Positions 22,701-34,010 of a stretch of DNA of 64,000 nucleotides are shown piece by piece. Below the pieces are notes generated by a model. That model was not told the DNA's origin, searched no databases, and saw nothing but the letters and a program-made list of their open reading frames with translations. The position numbers were made by a program, and so were the translations under genes. Location of the stretch: contig CP136065.1 of assembly GCA_032622095.1 (NCBI GenBank), positions 219,834,151 to 219,898,150 of the forward strand, in the 5' to 3' direction. Position 1 is the stretch's first letter. Every line of letters starts with the position of its first letter. This DNA comes from Siphonodentalium dalli (lineage: Eukaryota; Mollusca; Scaphopoda; Gadilida; Siphonodentaliidae).

Positions 22701-23283
22701 AGGGGTACTGTACGCCAAATGTTGTTGTTGGTTTCTATAGTCTCCGAGTCGGAGAATAAGGTAACAATTTTTCCATTATTTGAAAGTCTGTTGAGTACGA
22801 AGTCATGTTACGGATGACAAATTTACCGGAATGCAAAAATACAAATTGTCGTTGTCGAGTAATTTTTGTAAAGTTTTCAACCAAATGAATCAAATAAAAG
22901 TTATATTATATGCATACTAGTCCCATATAATCATTTAAGTTATTGTATCGTCGCTAGTCAGTGAGTGGCTTGAGTGTTCTCCCCGTATCATCATAATATT
23001 TTAAGCGATCGTGTGTGCGATCGGTTTAAGAATCCAGTATCCCTCAATTACTGTTTTTGATTACGGTAATTCGTAATTCAATTGACGCCATTTTATGGCT
23101 CCAGTCATAAATTCAATTTATATCAAATTATTAACTTTTAAATTATTAAATTTTAAGATAGCCTATTAACCTGACCGTTTACAGAATACATATTCGACTC
23201 AAATTACTTATGTTTCTATATATTATCGATATTAGATCGTTGTTGTCACCGAAAATTTAATGAAAATGGCGTACAGTACCCCT
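22701..23283 (+). mobile_element. TTAA element, AGGGGTACTG family (copy 1)
   Basis: The ends aggggtactgtacgcca / tggcgtacagtacccct are flanked by TTAA at 22697-22700 and 23284-23287. The 583-bp interior is AT-rich and non-coding. The sequence agcctattaacctgaccg..ctatctTTAA region is the site where the reverse-oriented second copy at 57247-58571 is interrupted. AG-start TTAA elements fit Kolobok (inference). Confidence 0.8.
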
Positions 23284-23600
23284 TTAAGTTTTGAAAATAG
23301 CAATCAGGGAGATTTTTGCGGGTGGCATTTGTGATGTTGGGATTACTTCGTTTGAGTATATGGCAATAAATATCTTTATTTTATAATTTTTTTATCGTAA
23401 TTAGTGATAAACATGTGTTATGTTTAGTTACTTCAAACACAAGTGACCATGGCGACTATACCAGTCATATTTCCAAAGTAAAGCTTTCAAATTTATAGAT
23501 ACAGTAAAACCAGTCTTGAGAGACCAACAAATTCCCACCAAAGATATGAATCCTTCTGCACTTGTAAATAGCATTGTGTCTGCATGTTGTCTGTTTTTAT

Positions 23601-24265
23601 TATACGCCCTTTTTGAAAAAAGGTCGTATTATGTAATAAGTCTGTCGTACCGTCTGTCCGTCTGTCCGTCCGTTAATATTTTTGGTTTCCGATCGATAAC
23701 TCCAGTTTGGATTATTTGATCTGAGCCAAAGTTGGTATGTGTATTTCCCAGCTAAAGATACAGGCCGAGTTCGAATATGGGTTCCGTCCAGTTATTTTTA
23801 CATGAGTTACGGCCCTTTTTCGACTTAGAATTTGACCATCTGTTAAAAAAAATTGTTTCCGACCGATAACTCCAGTTTGGATCATTTGATCTGAACCAAA
23901 GTTGGTATGTGTATTTCCCAGCTAACGATACAGGCCAAGTTCGAATATGAGTTCCGTCCAGTTATTTTAATGTGAGTTACAGCCCTTTTTCGACTTAGAA
24001 TTTGACCAATTTCATAACATTTCGGTTTCCGACCGATAACTCCAGTTTTGATTATTTGATCTGAACCAAAGGTGGTATGTGTATTTCCAGGCTAAAACTA
24101 CAGGCCAAATATAGGTTCTGTCTAATTATTTTCACATGAGTTAGAGCCATTTTTCGACTTAGAATTCGACCGCATTTTGGCATTGAAATTAGATATTCTT
24201 CAAATGTAAGCCCAAAGTATTATTTTATTTTACGGTAGTACAATTCGAAATAGCTAAAGGGCGTA
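23601..24265 (+). repeat. TACGCCCTTT-ended GTCCGTCC-type repeat with three internal units
   Basis: The left end tatacgccctttttgaaaaa meets the right end taaagggcgtattttgcc in inverted orientation. After a gtctgtccgtctgtccgtcc block come three units of about 155 bp (gaccgataactccagtttgg, atttgatctgaaccaaag, ttggtatgtgtatttcccag, acaggccgagttcgaatatg, ttcgacttagaatttgacc). The units share the gttcgaatatgggtt core with the repeats at 12819. No coding capacity. Confidence 0.6.
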
Positions 24266-24337
24266 TTTTGCCACGCCCTAGCGATGCTCTTGTTATACCT
24301 GTACATCCCTCCAATTGAATAACAGACCATTCCAATT

Positions 24338-24781
24338 CAAGCCTTGAAATAGTGTGTCTGCCATTTACAGAATGAGGTCACCGTAGGGTGAATTTAGTGA
24401 TGCCATCCTGCATAGAGGGTTAGCATCACCACATTCAACCTCTTGGAACTTCATTCTGCTAAGGCCACAACTTTCCTGCTATGGGAGACCTAGGATCAGA
24501 TTGAATTTCCCCAGTTGAGGTTGGTGATGGTCACCTGTTACATGTAGTCATCTCGATTATCCAATTTATCTTCTGCAAATTGGGGGATATAGAAACTGAA
24601 CAGAAGTACACAAAACAATGTTATATTGAGACTAGATATTTCCCAGAAGATGAGGCCCAAGCAGAATAAGTTCCATAGAGGGTGGGTTTAGTGATGCCTC
24701 CCCATCTGTGAGTGGTAGCGTCACTAAATTCACCCTCTGGGTACCTCACTCTGCAAATGACAGACAATATTTCAAGGCTTG
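24338..24781. mobile_element. hAT-like MITE with 8-bp TSD (CAAGCCTTGAAATAG family, copy 3)
   Basis: The ends caagccttgaaatagtgtgt and caatatttcaaggcttg are flanked by the exact 8-bp repeat TTCCAATT (24330-24337 and 24782-24789). Same structure as 9316-9744 with a different target, which independently confirms both boundaries. Confidence 0.87.
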
Positions 24782-24789
24782 TTCCAATT

Positions 24790-25490
24790 TGTACTTTTAT
24801 AACTGAATGGGATTATATATTTAGTAAACACAGGGTTAAATCGAGTACTTTAAACGTAACAGTGCATCTCAATAATAGATTTATATAAACCTGCAACATA
24901 ACTTAATATTAATGTGATAACATATTAACAAGGATAGAAACCTATATATTGTTACATTTTGATGGGTGAGGTGTTCTTGGGCTGTATTGTTCACTAACTA
25001 GACAAGGTATCGTGTTTCCATCTTTATTATTCACAATCTTTCACAAGATACCCGATCAACTTCTTATCCTTTAAATTAATGGAATACCGGCACCATTTTC
25101 AAAAGTCATCCGTTAAACATACAATAGAAGCATTTGTTTTTCTATTTTCGAGATGTATCCAACAAAAGGGGGCTCCGATGATTAACTTCGTTCAGGCCAC
25201 ATGTCTCAATATCAAACGAGCATCAGTATATAAGTAATACAATTATTATGCATACATTACACTCCCTCATATATTAAGCTGTCGCGCCTTTTGTTTGGTT
25301 CAACGGGACATTTTGGGTATATGATACACCCGACCAACGGGCTTGGTAACTATTTCTTCATTAATCATCTTGTTTGTTGTCACTTTTATGAGTTATAACG
25401 TTGCTCCAATGATTGCTTTCCGCGTTAGGAACGATTATGTGTGTATACTATATATACGCAATTCTTCGATCCCGACGAGTTTAGAGCGAC
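24790..25490. other. Unassigned interval
   Basis: No gene recognised; AT-rich sequence leading into the trinucleotide repeat. Confidence 0.4.
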
Positions 25491-25494
25491 GTCA

Positions 25495-25496
25495 CC

Positions 25497-25527
<31 letters not shown>

Positions 25528-26470
25528 ATATGCAGGCGATAAAAATGACATCCATGATTTGCAACCGTTATAACGATGATGGCAACAGGGCGACGATACG
25601 ATGATGCTGACTTTGATGAGGATGATTATGATGTTGATGACGTCGTTGGTATGATGTTGATGATGTTGAAGATGACGACGACAATAATGACTATATATAT
25701 GATGATGTTGATACATGATGATGACGGCATTAATAATGATGATGGTGATTATAGTGGAGGCGATGATAACGACGACGATGATGATGACGACGACGACGAT
25801 GATAATGGTGATGGTGGTAATGATGATGATGACTGATAATGAAGATGACGACGGCGTTAATAATAATGATGATGACGATGACGTCGTTGATATGATGTTG
25901 ATGATATGTTGATATGTTGATGGTGACGACGACAATGACTATATATCTATGATGATGATGGCGACGGCGATGATAATGGTGATGTTGACGACGACGATGA
26001 TGATGATGATGATGATGATGACGACGACGATGTTATCGACGAAGTCGACAATGAATGACACTTAGCGACCACGTCCGCCAAACGCAACAGTCATACTAAA
26101 TTACTAATATTTGGTACATAGCTCTGTATATACGTTTTCACTCTGTATAATAAATAAAAATTATGATATAGTGAAATAAAGCAATTAAATTTAATTCACA
26201 CAATCTTCGAGCTAGTCCAATTTTGCTCGTACTAATACTAGCTACGATACTGGGATAGCCAGATGCTAGTTTTAGTACGAGGACGTCTCGTCACATTCCA
26301 TTTGTATGACATGAATTACGCCCAGGTTGGTGGCGGGAATTGTAGTCTATTTTACTCGATTTTACATTAAAAAAAAATACCTGACGCTATGTATATCGGA
26401 AAGAGTGACGTGACTGACGTCTTGTGGTCATAATGGTGTAAAATAAGCTAACTTCGTGAGGTCAATTGAA
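25495..26470 (+). repeat. (GAT/GAC)n locus, segmental copy A
   Basis: Imperfect GAT/GAC/GAC trinucleotide repeat to about 26055, followed by a non-repetitive tail (gaatgacacttag, ctctgtatatacgttttcac, gaaataaagcaatt, gctagttttagtacgaggac, gttggtggcgggaattgtag). The whole block recurs at 26597-27735. Long frames rich in Asp, or Ile/Val/His on the other strand, are repeat artefacts. It preserves a single atttgtat at 26300-26307, where copy B has an insertion. Confidence 0.8.
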
Positions 26471-26596
26471 TTCGCATACTTTTAAAAATATGTCAACACT
26501 GCGGTAAATGTCTTATTTTCACATTAAATTACCGCTTTTAATTGGAAACTGACGTGGTATTCAGTAACATGTCTTCTACGGAATAAACCCGTTTGT

Positions 26597-27735
26597 TGAC
26601 TTTGATGGGGATGATTATGCTGTTGATGACGTCGTTGGTATGATGTTGATGATGTTGATGATGACGACGACAATAATGACTATATATATGATGATGTTGA
26701 TACATGACGATGACGGCATTAATAATGATGATGGTGATTATAGTGGAGGCGATGATGACGATGACGATGATGACGACGGCGATGACAAAGGTGATGGTGG
26801 TAATGATGATGCTGATGATGATGACGAAGGCGTTAATACTAATGGTGATGATGACGATGACGTCGTTGATATGATGTTGATGATATGATGATCGATGTTG
26901 ATGGTGACGACGACAATGACTATACATGTATATATGGTGATGATACATGACGATGGCGGCGTTAATACTGATGATGATTATGGTGATGATGATGATGACG
27001 ACGACGATGATGATGGCGACGGCGATGATAATGGTGATAGTGGTAATGATGATGATGACGACAACGATGATGGTGGTGATGATGATGATGATGATGACGA
27101 CGATGTTTTCGACGAAGACGACAATGAATGACACTTAGTCACCACGTCCGCAAAACGCAACGGTCATACTAAATTACTAATATTTTGTACATAGCTCTGT
27201 ATATACGTTTTCACTCTGTATAATAAAAATGATGATTGAGTGAAATAAAGCAATTAAATTAAATTCACACAATCTTCGAGCTAGTCCAAGTCTGATCGTA
27301 CTAATACCAGCTACGATATTGAGATAGCCAGATGCTAGTTTTAGTACGAGGACGTCTCATTACATTCCATTTGCATCACAGGGGCCTGTAACGCGCTCCG
27401 CTGCCAGCCCCCTTTTGCGTTGCCCGTATACGCCGCTTCTATATATGCGCCTGCTTCACGTTAATGGTACTATAATAAGGGCCTATTATAGAACCATTAA
27501 CGTGAAGCAAGTGCGTATATAGAAGCGGCGTATATGGGCAGCGCAAAAGGGGGCGGGCAGCGGAGCGCTGTACAGACCCCTGTGATTTGCATGTATGACA
27601 CGAGCCTGAGTTACGCCCAGGGTTGGTGGCGGGAATTGTAGTCTATTTTACTCGATTTTACATTTTTAAAAAATACCTGATGCTATGCATATCGGAAAGA
27701 GTGACGTCTTGTGGTCATAATGCTGTATAATAATC
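26597..27735 (+). repeat. (GAT/GAC)n locus, segmental copy B with foldback insertion
   Basis: It repeats copy A in the same order and orientation, starting gttgactttgatggggatg and ending ggtcataatgctgtataat. It differs by trinucleotide array length and by the 208-bp insertion at 27377-27584. Confidence 0.8.
27377..27584. mobile_element. 208-bp foldback hAT-like MITE with 8-bp TSD
   Basis: The ends cacaggggcctgtaacgcgc / tacagacccctgtg continue as a near-complete palindrome around ctataataagggcctattatag. The 8-bp repeat ATTTGCAT lies on both sides (27369-27376 and 27585-27592), and segmental copy A holds one diverged copy of that octamer (26300-26307). A single arm of the same element is found at 45354-45450. 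Confidence 0.9.
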
Positions 27736-28120
27736 TAACTTCGTGAGGTCAATTGAATTGTAAAACAACTCTCATCAACAATTACATTTAAAAATAATTA
27801 ATATCTCCAATAACGAGATTTCGCATATCGCGTTATGTAAACATTACTGTTACAGTGTCATTACCGATCATATTCCAATTAGTCTGGCAAGACACCAAAG
27901 TTTAAACAAAAACTAGACGGTAAACAGTGCAAAGCATTTAATTTGTGTTTCTTCTGAAAATCTTATTCATGTGCAGACTAAAATATATTGGAACTTACTG
28001 GACGATAAGCGATGTTTGTTGATAAATCACTGTAACAGTTTTGATTGTATAACACACAAAATTTAATTTTTGGAGAGTTATCAATGTTTAATATAAGAAC
28101 AAAGTTTATATATATTAGCT
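27736..28120. other. Unassigned interval
   Basis: AT-rich; no gene or bounded repeat seen. Confidence 0.4.
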
Positions 28121-28124
28121 ATTG

Positions 28125-28420
28125 CAATGTGTTGGCGTCCGTCCGTCCGTCAACAATTTCCTTTGGCACACCCTGCAGGCCACATCCCTCATCCGATTTT
28201 CGCCAATCTTGGATTTTACTCTATGCATGACTAAATCATTTGGCACAGCACGCATGTAGGCCACATTCCTGGTCCGATTATCACTAAACGTCATATGGAT
28301 CTTCGGTGTGGCGTCAAGACGGGAGATGTCAATTTTTTTCTCGAATTTCATTTCAAAACATGGTCGGCTGTGGCCATCTTGGATTTTAGTCTCTGCATGA
28401 CTAAAATCTTTGGCTTTTGC
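28125..28420 (+). repeat. GTCCGTCC-type repeat, about 160-bp units
   Basis: gttggcgtccgtccgtccgt is followed by two units with tttggcaca, caggccacat(c/t)cc, ccgattttcgccaatcttgg / ccgattatcac and ttggatttta-ctctgcatgac. Distant relative of the 19.5- and 23.6-kb repeats. Confidence 0.45.
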
Positions 28421-28789
28421 AAATAACTTTAATTTCTCTGAACAGTATTATGCATATACATGTAGTGCACACCGGGGTTATCTGCTTCAAAAGCAAGCCA
28501 TATGTTAGAGCACTTTGACGACAATTATAACCATTATTTCAAATGAAATGCGCTGTTTGGTTTCAGTCAGTGTCACTTTATTTATTTCTCCCCACACATT
28601 GTGGTACAATTTGCAACCATGGAAACACCCCCCCCCCCCCCGCCATTAAATTTGGCGTCGTGGTCAGCAAATACTTGTTACTATGTGATCGAATGCTGAA
28701 GATTTGTTAGCACACTCACGGTTAATTGTTCCCTGCCCGATTTAACCATATTACTATTGCTTCGACATCGGGTGTGAACACTATTAGAC

Positions 28790-29100
28790 GATACGATGAT
28801 GATGATGACTATGATGATTATGATGATGATTTTAATGACGTCGTTGATATGATGTTGATGATATGATGATGACGACGATAACGATGATGATGATAATGAT
28901 GATGATGATGACGTCGTTGATTTGATGTTTATGATATGATGGTGATGACGATAACGACTATATATGATGATGACGACGATAACGATGATGATGATGATAA
29001 TGATGATGATGATGACGTCGTTGATGTGATGTTCGTGATATGATGTTGATGGTGATGACGATAACGACTATATATGATGATGATACAATCATGATGATGG
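28790..29100 (+). repeat. Third (GAT/GAC)n block with 115-bp higher-order units
   Basis: gatgatgatgatgacgtcgt, ttgatatgatg and gataacgactatatatgatg blocks recur three times with a longer period superimposed on the trinucleotide repeat. Related to the loci at 25495 and 26597. Confidence 0.75.
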
Positions 29101-29135
29101 CGGCGTTAAAACTATTAGTCAACGCTTTGAGTTAA

Positions 29136-29574
29136 AGGCCCACTTAATTTTCAAACCCCAAGATTACATTATATAAAATATATGCCATATTATATAACAT
29201 TTGAAAGAGGAAGCTCCATTGTATTATCAACTTAATAAACTGTGGACATGTTGTTTTTGTTGAGTTGCCAGCGCGTTTTGTCATCAAGATTGAAGTAAAA
29301 TCAGTAATATGTTCAATGCAGGGGGAATAACTATATATATTAAAGATAGAGTTCTTCCACTTCCATTGAAAAAGTTTGAATTCTGTTGCATTCTGGGTGC
29401 CAAAGGGGGGGGGTCATTCTACGATTTCAGCAGTTTTCTATTTGTCTGTGGGCAACTTCTGAGACACAGATGTTTCAAATAGTGATGAATTATTTTATGC
29501 ATAGATTGTTATTAAAACCGTATATCAAGTCACTATAAAAATAATAATCGGTGACTCGAATATTAAGTGGGCCT
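29136..29574 (+). mobile_element. TTAA element, AGGCCCACTTAA family (copy 2)
   Basis: The ends aggcccacttaattttc / aatattaagtgggcct are flanked by TTAA at 29132-29135 and 29575-29578. The 439-bp interior is in the same order as at 4993 and 57384. Immediately downstream lies the foldback block that also follows the 57-kb copy. Confidence 0.85.
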
Positions 29575-29578
29575 TTAA

Positions 29579-29930
29579 CAGAAATCTATTTTCTACTCCT
29601 TGAATTCCATATATGGTCATGCCTTGTTCGAACTGGAATTCCCCCAGCATGCGTACGTCTTCACAAATGTAAACAATCAACTTCTTTCACGTGTGATAAG
29701 CGAGATCACTGAGTCGCGGCCATATTGGATTCATCCAGCCGCCGTTTGAGGTTTAAGTGCTACACGTCAAAGTTCTGGAGGTGTATTCTATATATGGAAC
29801 TATGAATATTCATGATTCCATATGGAATGCACCTCCAGAACTTTGACCTGTAGCACTTAAACCACGGAACGGGGGTGTATGAATCCAATATGTCCGCGAC
29901 TCAGTGATCTCGCTTACTATTACTATTTTC
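29579..29930. repeat. Foldback block following the TTAA element
   Basis: Arms gcgagatcactgagtcgcgg, attggattcat, gtttaagtgctac, caaagttctggaggtg are mirrored by cacctccagaactttg, gtagcacttaaac, atgaatccaat, cgcgactcagtgatctcgc around ctatgaatattcatgattcc. The left arm with its unique leader (gaaatctattttctactcct) recurs at 57972-58205, again directly after an AGGCCC element. Confidence 0.75.
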
Positions 29931-30125
29931 ATGAACAAACATGAATACTGAATCGGGAATAATTATATACCTATATATGTACCCGCGTGCTAACTATTAC
30001 AAGATACAATAATTTTTGTATTACGATAATTTTCGTCATCTTTTATTCCGAAAATAATTTCCGATATGCGAAAGTCGTTGCGAACCGTGACCTTGCGTGA
30101 CCTCCGACTCTCGTTACACTCTAAG

Positions 30126-30770
30126 AACAGTCAAGAACCCTACGGTTCTTCACGCCTTCAAGAACCGATATTATGGGGATTTGGTTCTTCGCGCTCTCTA
30201 GAACCGAACATTGACTCGCGCGTTTTGAAGAACCAAATGAAGAACCATCTTTGTATAACATGAGTTGCGGTTCGTAATAAATACGTGTCGCCCAAATGGA
30301 ACAGAACTACGACCTCATTTTGAGTTTTCAGAACCGCCATTTTCGATCGCTGATTTTTGTGAGAGGCGATGGAACAAAATCCGACAGAATCGACAAATGA
30401 ACCGGCCATGTGGAATGCTGGCGATGTGGAGCAATGGTTGATTGAGTGTCAGACTGCCAGTTGACATCACGTGTTGCTACTTTTGAAGGTGATTATATTA
30501 GTTATCTTAATTTATATTTAGGATGTCGGATGTTTTGTAAAATAATCTCAGTTGAATTTAAATCTGACCTAATTAAAGTAAACTTGAAAGCTTTCAGATT
30601 GTAGATCTATGTCACTTAATTTGCGGTATTGACTATTATTACCACTTTAGAGGGCGTTCTCTACAGTTCTTCACGTCGCCAAGAACCGATATTATGGGGA
30701 TTTGGTTCTTCGCGCTCTCTAGAACACTGACTCACGCGTTTTGAAGAACTAAATGAAGAACCAAATTTCT
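30126..30770 (+). repeat. AAGAACC/GGTTCTT motif cluster, two related blocks
   Basis: Blocks at about 30126-30250 and 30664-30770 share aagaaccgatattatgggga, tttggttcttcgcgctctct and actc-cgcgttttgaagaac. They flank the candidate start exon at 30369. The motif is the same as in the dense array at 35963-36600. Confidence 0.65.
30369..30464 (+). pseudogene. Possible start-exon relic with SAM-like beginning
   Basis: An ATG opens a 31-codon frame (MEQNPTESTNEPAMW, then NAGDVEQWLIECQTAS) ended by TGA at 30462-30464. The W-x3-DVEQWL pattern recalls the start of a SAM domain, but the segment is too short to be sure. A possible donor (ttgaag|gtgatt) follows at about 30487 only if the stop is read through or a base is lost. 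It may be a dead exon or chance. Confidence 0.22.
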
Positions 30771-30888
30771 ATGCTAAACTGAACTTAAGTGAAACCAAAA
30801 ATCAAGGCATAAACTTATCACCAAGCACTCTGACTGGCCTCAGAGCAGTAATTCATCGACATATCAGCACCGATAGTATTATCATTCT

Positions 30889-31214
30889 GCTTAGGCCTCA
30901 TCTGGGAAATATCTGTAGTCTCAAATTAACATTGATTTTAGTTACTTTTTTCCTTCTTACTCTTAGAAATTTCTATATCCCCTAATTTGCAGAAGATAAA
31001 ATGCATAATCAAAGTAACTAATGGGTGAACATCACCAACTTCAACTGGGGAACGTCAATGGGATCCTAGGTCTCCCATAGCAGATGAGGCTTAAGCTGAA
31101 TGAAGTTCTCAGAGTGTGAATTTGGTGATGCTAGCCTGCTGGGCAGGATAGTGTCACTAAATTCATGATCTGGGGACCTCATTCTGCAAATGACATACAC
31201 AATATTGCAAGCTT
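30889..31214. mobile_element. hAT-like MITE, CAAGCCTTG family, left end missing
   Basis: From attctgcttaggcctcatct to atattgcaagcttg the block order follows 9316-9744, but the outer left terminus and its hairpin are absent. No duplication flanks it. Confidence 0.65.
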
Positions 31215-31856
31215 GCTCGCCAGCGAATATAAAGTCATTAACCCTTTCTGTACTAAATAATCATTGACGAGTACATGTAGTTCTCTCAGGAAATATTAAG
31301 ATAATAAGTTCAACTGGAGAGGTCTTTTATTAGACTGATAGGAATGTTATCAGTAATCTAGAAGTAGCATATAGCAATAGTTTTTATATGCAAAATCTGA
31401 TTATTGGAGAATTATTTATAATAACAACAAAGTTTTACATGTAGGCCCTAATTGCTGATTGACATAGAATAACAATTATATAATATAGAAATGAGCGGTG
31501 CCCGTGTGTCTGCGTGGTATGCATCCATGTCTTGCCATCATCTGCAACATGTTGTCCGCATGATAACTTTAACAGTAGTCAGTAACACAATTTGATGAAA
31601 CTTAGCACATGGAAGATTTGGATCCATTCAACCATTTCTGGTGGAGTTATGTCCCTTTTCGAATTAGAATTTGATGATTATTTTGTTGTCTGGATGTTAA
31701 CTCAAATTATGATTATCCGATACCTTTCAAATTTACTATGTGGATTAATCACACGAAAATACATTGTCAAACAAAGCCACCTTATTTGGGAACTTGTGGC
31801 CTTTTATTAACCCTTCCTTGGCTGGAGCTTCCTAAAATTTTGCTAAAAACATGTGT
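31215..31856. other. Unassigned interval
   Basis: Part of it (31490-31700, gtgtgtctgcgtggtatgca, agtaacacaatttgatgaaa) looks like another low-copy interspersed repeat, but I could not bound it. No gene seen. Confidence 0.35.
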
Positions 31857-32011
31857 GCCAATGCATTCTCTTATATATGTGAGTCTCTCATATGAGATGC
31901 TTATTAAGAGAATGCATGATCCTAACAATATTTACCATGACTATAAGCCAGTGCATTCTCTGGTATATGCGAGGCTGCCTATGGGAGACTCGCATATATA
32001 AGAGAATTCCT
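31857..32011. repeat. Degenerate pair of ATGCATTCTC hairpins
   Basis: Hairpin one (gccaatgcattctcttatat .. aagagaatgcat) and hairpin two (gccagtgcattctctggtat .. atatataagagaatt) are separated by a 30-bp spacer. The tail catgatctttaattctgc mirrors gcagcattaaagatcat at 795-811, so this and the 813 copy share termini. Confidence 0.65.
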
Positions 32012-32039
32012 GTCACATGATCTTTAATTCTGCATCTGC

Positions 32040-32498
32040 TGTGCCGATCCCATCATGGGAGGGATATTGAAGCCACAGCCCGGTTTGTGCTCCATGATAG
32101 AAATAATATTATTAGCTTCAGAATTTTTCCAAGTATCGAAATAGTTCGATAAATATCTTAACTACCTTTCTACGAACATTTTGTAACCCAAAAAGACGCA
32201 TCGAAGTAATGAAAAATACAACTGTGAGTCTGTGAATACCGTGTTAGGGTCCCAAACACAAAACAGCCATTTACACGAAATGGAACAAAAAAGAACGTTC
32301 CATGGTACTCTACTCCTGATATGGTAGCAATAAAAAGCGTTTATCTTACTTCTGGCGAAAGTTGAAAATGGCTGTGACTTTGGCAAAGTGTTTTTCAGAG
32401 CATATGAAGCCGGTGCATCAATAGTTTTGGCAGTTCGAATGAGCCATTTACGTTTAAGGCCCTGAGTCCTTTAATGAGATATTATTTTTTATTTGTAG
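32040..32498. other. Unassigned interval upstream of the zinc-finger relic
   Basis: Nothing recognised except the acceptor-like attatttttatttgtag that abuts 32499. Confidence 0.4.
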
Positions 32499-32961
32499 AT
32501 GTCCAACGTGCCAGGTCAGTTTCAAAGACCGGTTATCCCTGAAACGTGATCAGTTGCTGCATATAGACAAGAACCGTGTCAAATTACGTAACTTTTGTGA
32601 CTATGTGTGCCGGCGATCTGTTTCATTGAGATGTCATTTTGGAAAGATATCGCCCATCTAGCGGAGCTGTCTTCAAATGTGATGTGTGTCCATTCGAGAT
32701 GATTGACGAAAATATATTTAGTAGACAATTTCATTCTGAAGATTCACATAGGAATGTAGTTGGAATCTAAATGCAGAGAGGTCAGATGAAACCGTGTTAA
32801 CAGAGAACTCTGATATTCAAAATAAGAATGAACGACAATGTGACCTTCAAAATAAGGATGAGAAACACTTTTACGTTCCCCGCTCTAAGCATGTCAGCTA
32901 CGAAACTGTGGACCAGCATTGTTACCAGAGTAGTCAGATAAAGTCCCATTCTTTCTATTAA
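32499..32961 (+). pseudogene. Decayed C2H2 zinc-finger exon
   Basis: After an acceptor-like tttgtag the first frame reads CPTCQVSFKDRLSLKRDQLL then H, a C2H2 finger whose first zinc-binding His has become Asp, and a second Cys pair (CDYVC..SLRCHF), before a tag stop near 32660. The next frame reads FKCDVCPFEMIDE and on to FHSEDSH, a third degraded finger, then a taa. A last open run of about 70 codons (NAERSDETVLTENSD .. SQIKSHSFY) ends with taa at 32959-32961. Two frame disruptions and a lost ligand indicate a pseudogene of a poly-zinc-finger gene. Which gene it came from is unknown; it is not a copy of the Ovo-like gene in this window. Confidence 0.55.
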
Positions 32962-32964
32962 AAC

Positions 32965-33760
32965 GTCAAGGAATGTGAATGCTGAGGGCGTCGGATGGGA
33001 GCGACTTCAGAATATCTTACTAGTTGTCATACAAATACAAAAGTTTAATGTTTTCTCAAATCTCACTATTTGGTGCAACTGTGTGGCTCAATAAGCTAAT
33101 TCGCACTATTGACATATTCGTGATTTGTATATATGGTCTTTGTGATATATGACACGACTACTATGTTGCAAAGTGAAATATCAAGATTCAATTGAGCTAT
33201 TGATATATTCCACCTTATTTTGTTTCTGGGACTAATCAGAACAAGCTATGTGCATGTTCTGGTTTTCGCGCACATGAGGCATGCGTTTGTTTATTAGTCT
33301 CTTGCGAGAAGTCTGAACTATCGAGGAAAATAACAAATGGATTCATTTGGAGTGGCATCTTCCGGAACCATATACACTCAAATCTGTGTACACGAATGTC
33401 AAGTTCCCAAATAATTAGATCTGGTTTAATTTGTGCATATCATTTGTTGACTTTCTGAATGGACATTTTGCATCAGTAGTTGCACTTCTATTGTGGCTTG
33501 ACATTGGTTGTTAATGTATACACATCGCAGCGTCGCTATTTGATACTATTCTAGCTGCTGTGTTCATTTTCTAACAACTGTTTGGCGTTGTTGAAACGGG
33601 TAATAATTTATTAATATTATTGGAAAGAACCGGGAAATCGTATGATGAAGTCAACACGTGTCGCATATTTCTAAAACGTCCAGAAAATATGCATCAAGAT
33701 GATTCTGACTACTCCCAGAGAAAATTTAAATGGTACTAGTCTGAAGTATTTCCAGGCAGC
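32965..33760. other. Unassigned interval
   Basis: No gene or bounded repeat recognised. Confidence 0.4.
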
Positions 33761-33762
33761 TA

Positions 33763-34010
33763 AATAAGGTGCCGGTCATTTGAAGAATGAAGTCCCTAAA
33801 GGGTGCATTTAGTGATGGAACCCACATAGCAGGCTAGCATCACCAAATTTACCCTCTGAGGACCTCATAGCTGATCAATTCCTAAACAGAATGAGTCCCA
33901 TTGGATGAATTTGGTGATGCTAGCCCACTATGAGGGGTAGCATCACTAAACTCACCCTCTGGTGACCTCATTCTTCAAAATGTCCAGCACATTATTGTGA
34001 GGCCTGATAA
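33763..34010. mobile_element. hAT-like MITE, CAAGCCTTG family, internally deleted
   Basis: Both terminal hairpins (gaatgaagtccctaaagggt .. taccctctgaggacctca; gaatgagtcccattggatga .. caccctctggtgacctcatt) are present but the central 200 bp are missing. Outer ends are poorly preserved. Confidence 0.6.

Noticed and set aside
25492-27138. Long Asp-rich and Ile/Val/His-rich open frames over the (GAT)n loci (up to 198 codons)
   Set aside because: They arise on both strands from GAT/GAC trinucleotide repeats, without start context, splice sites or non-repetitive coding sequence.
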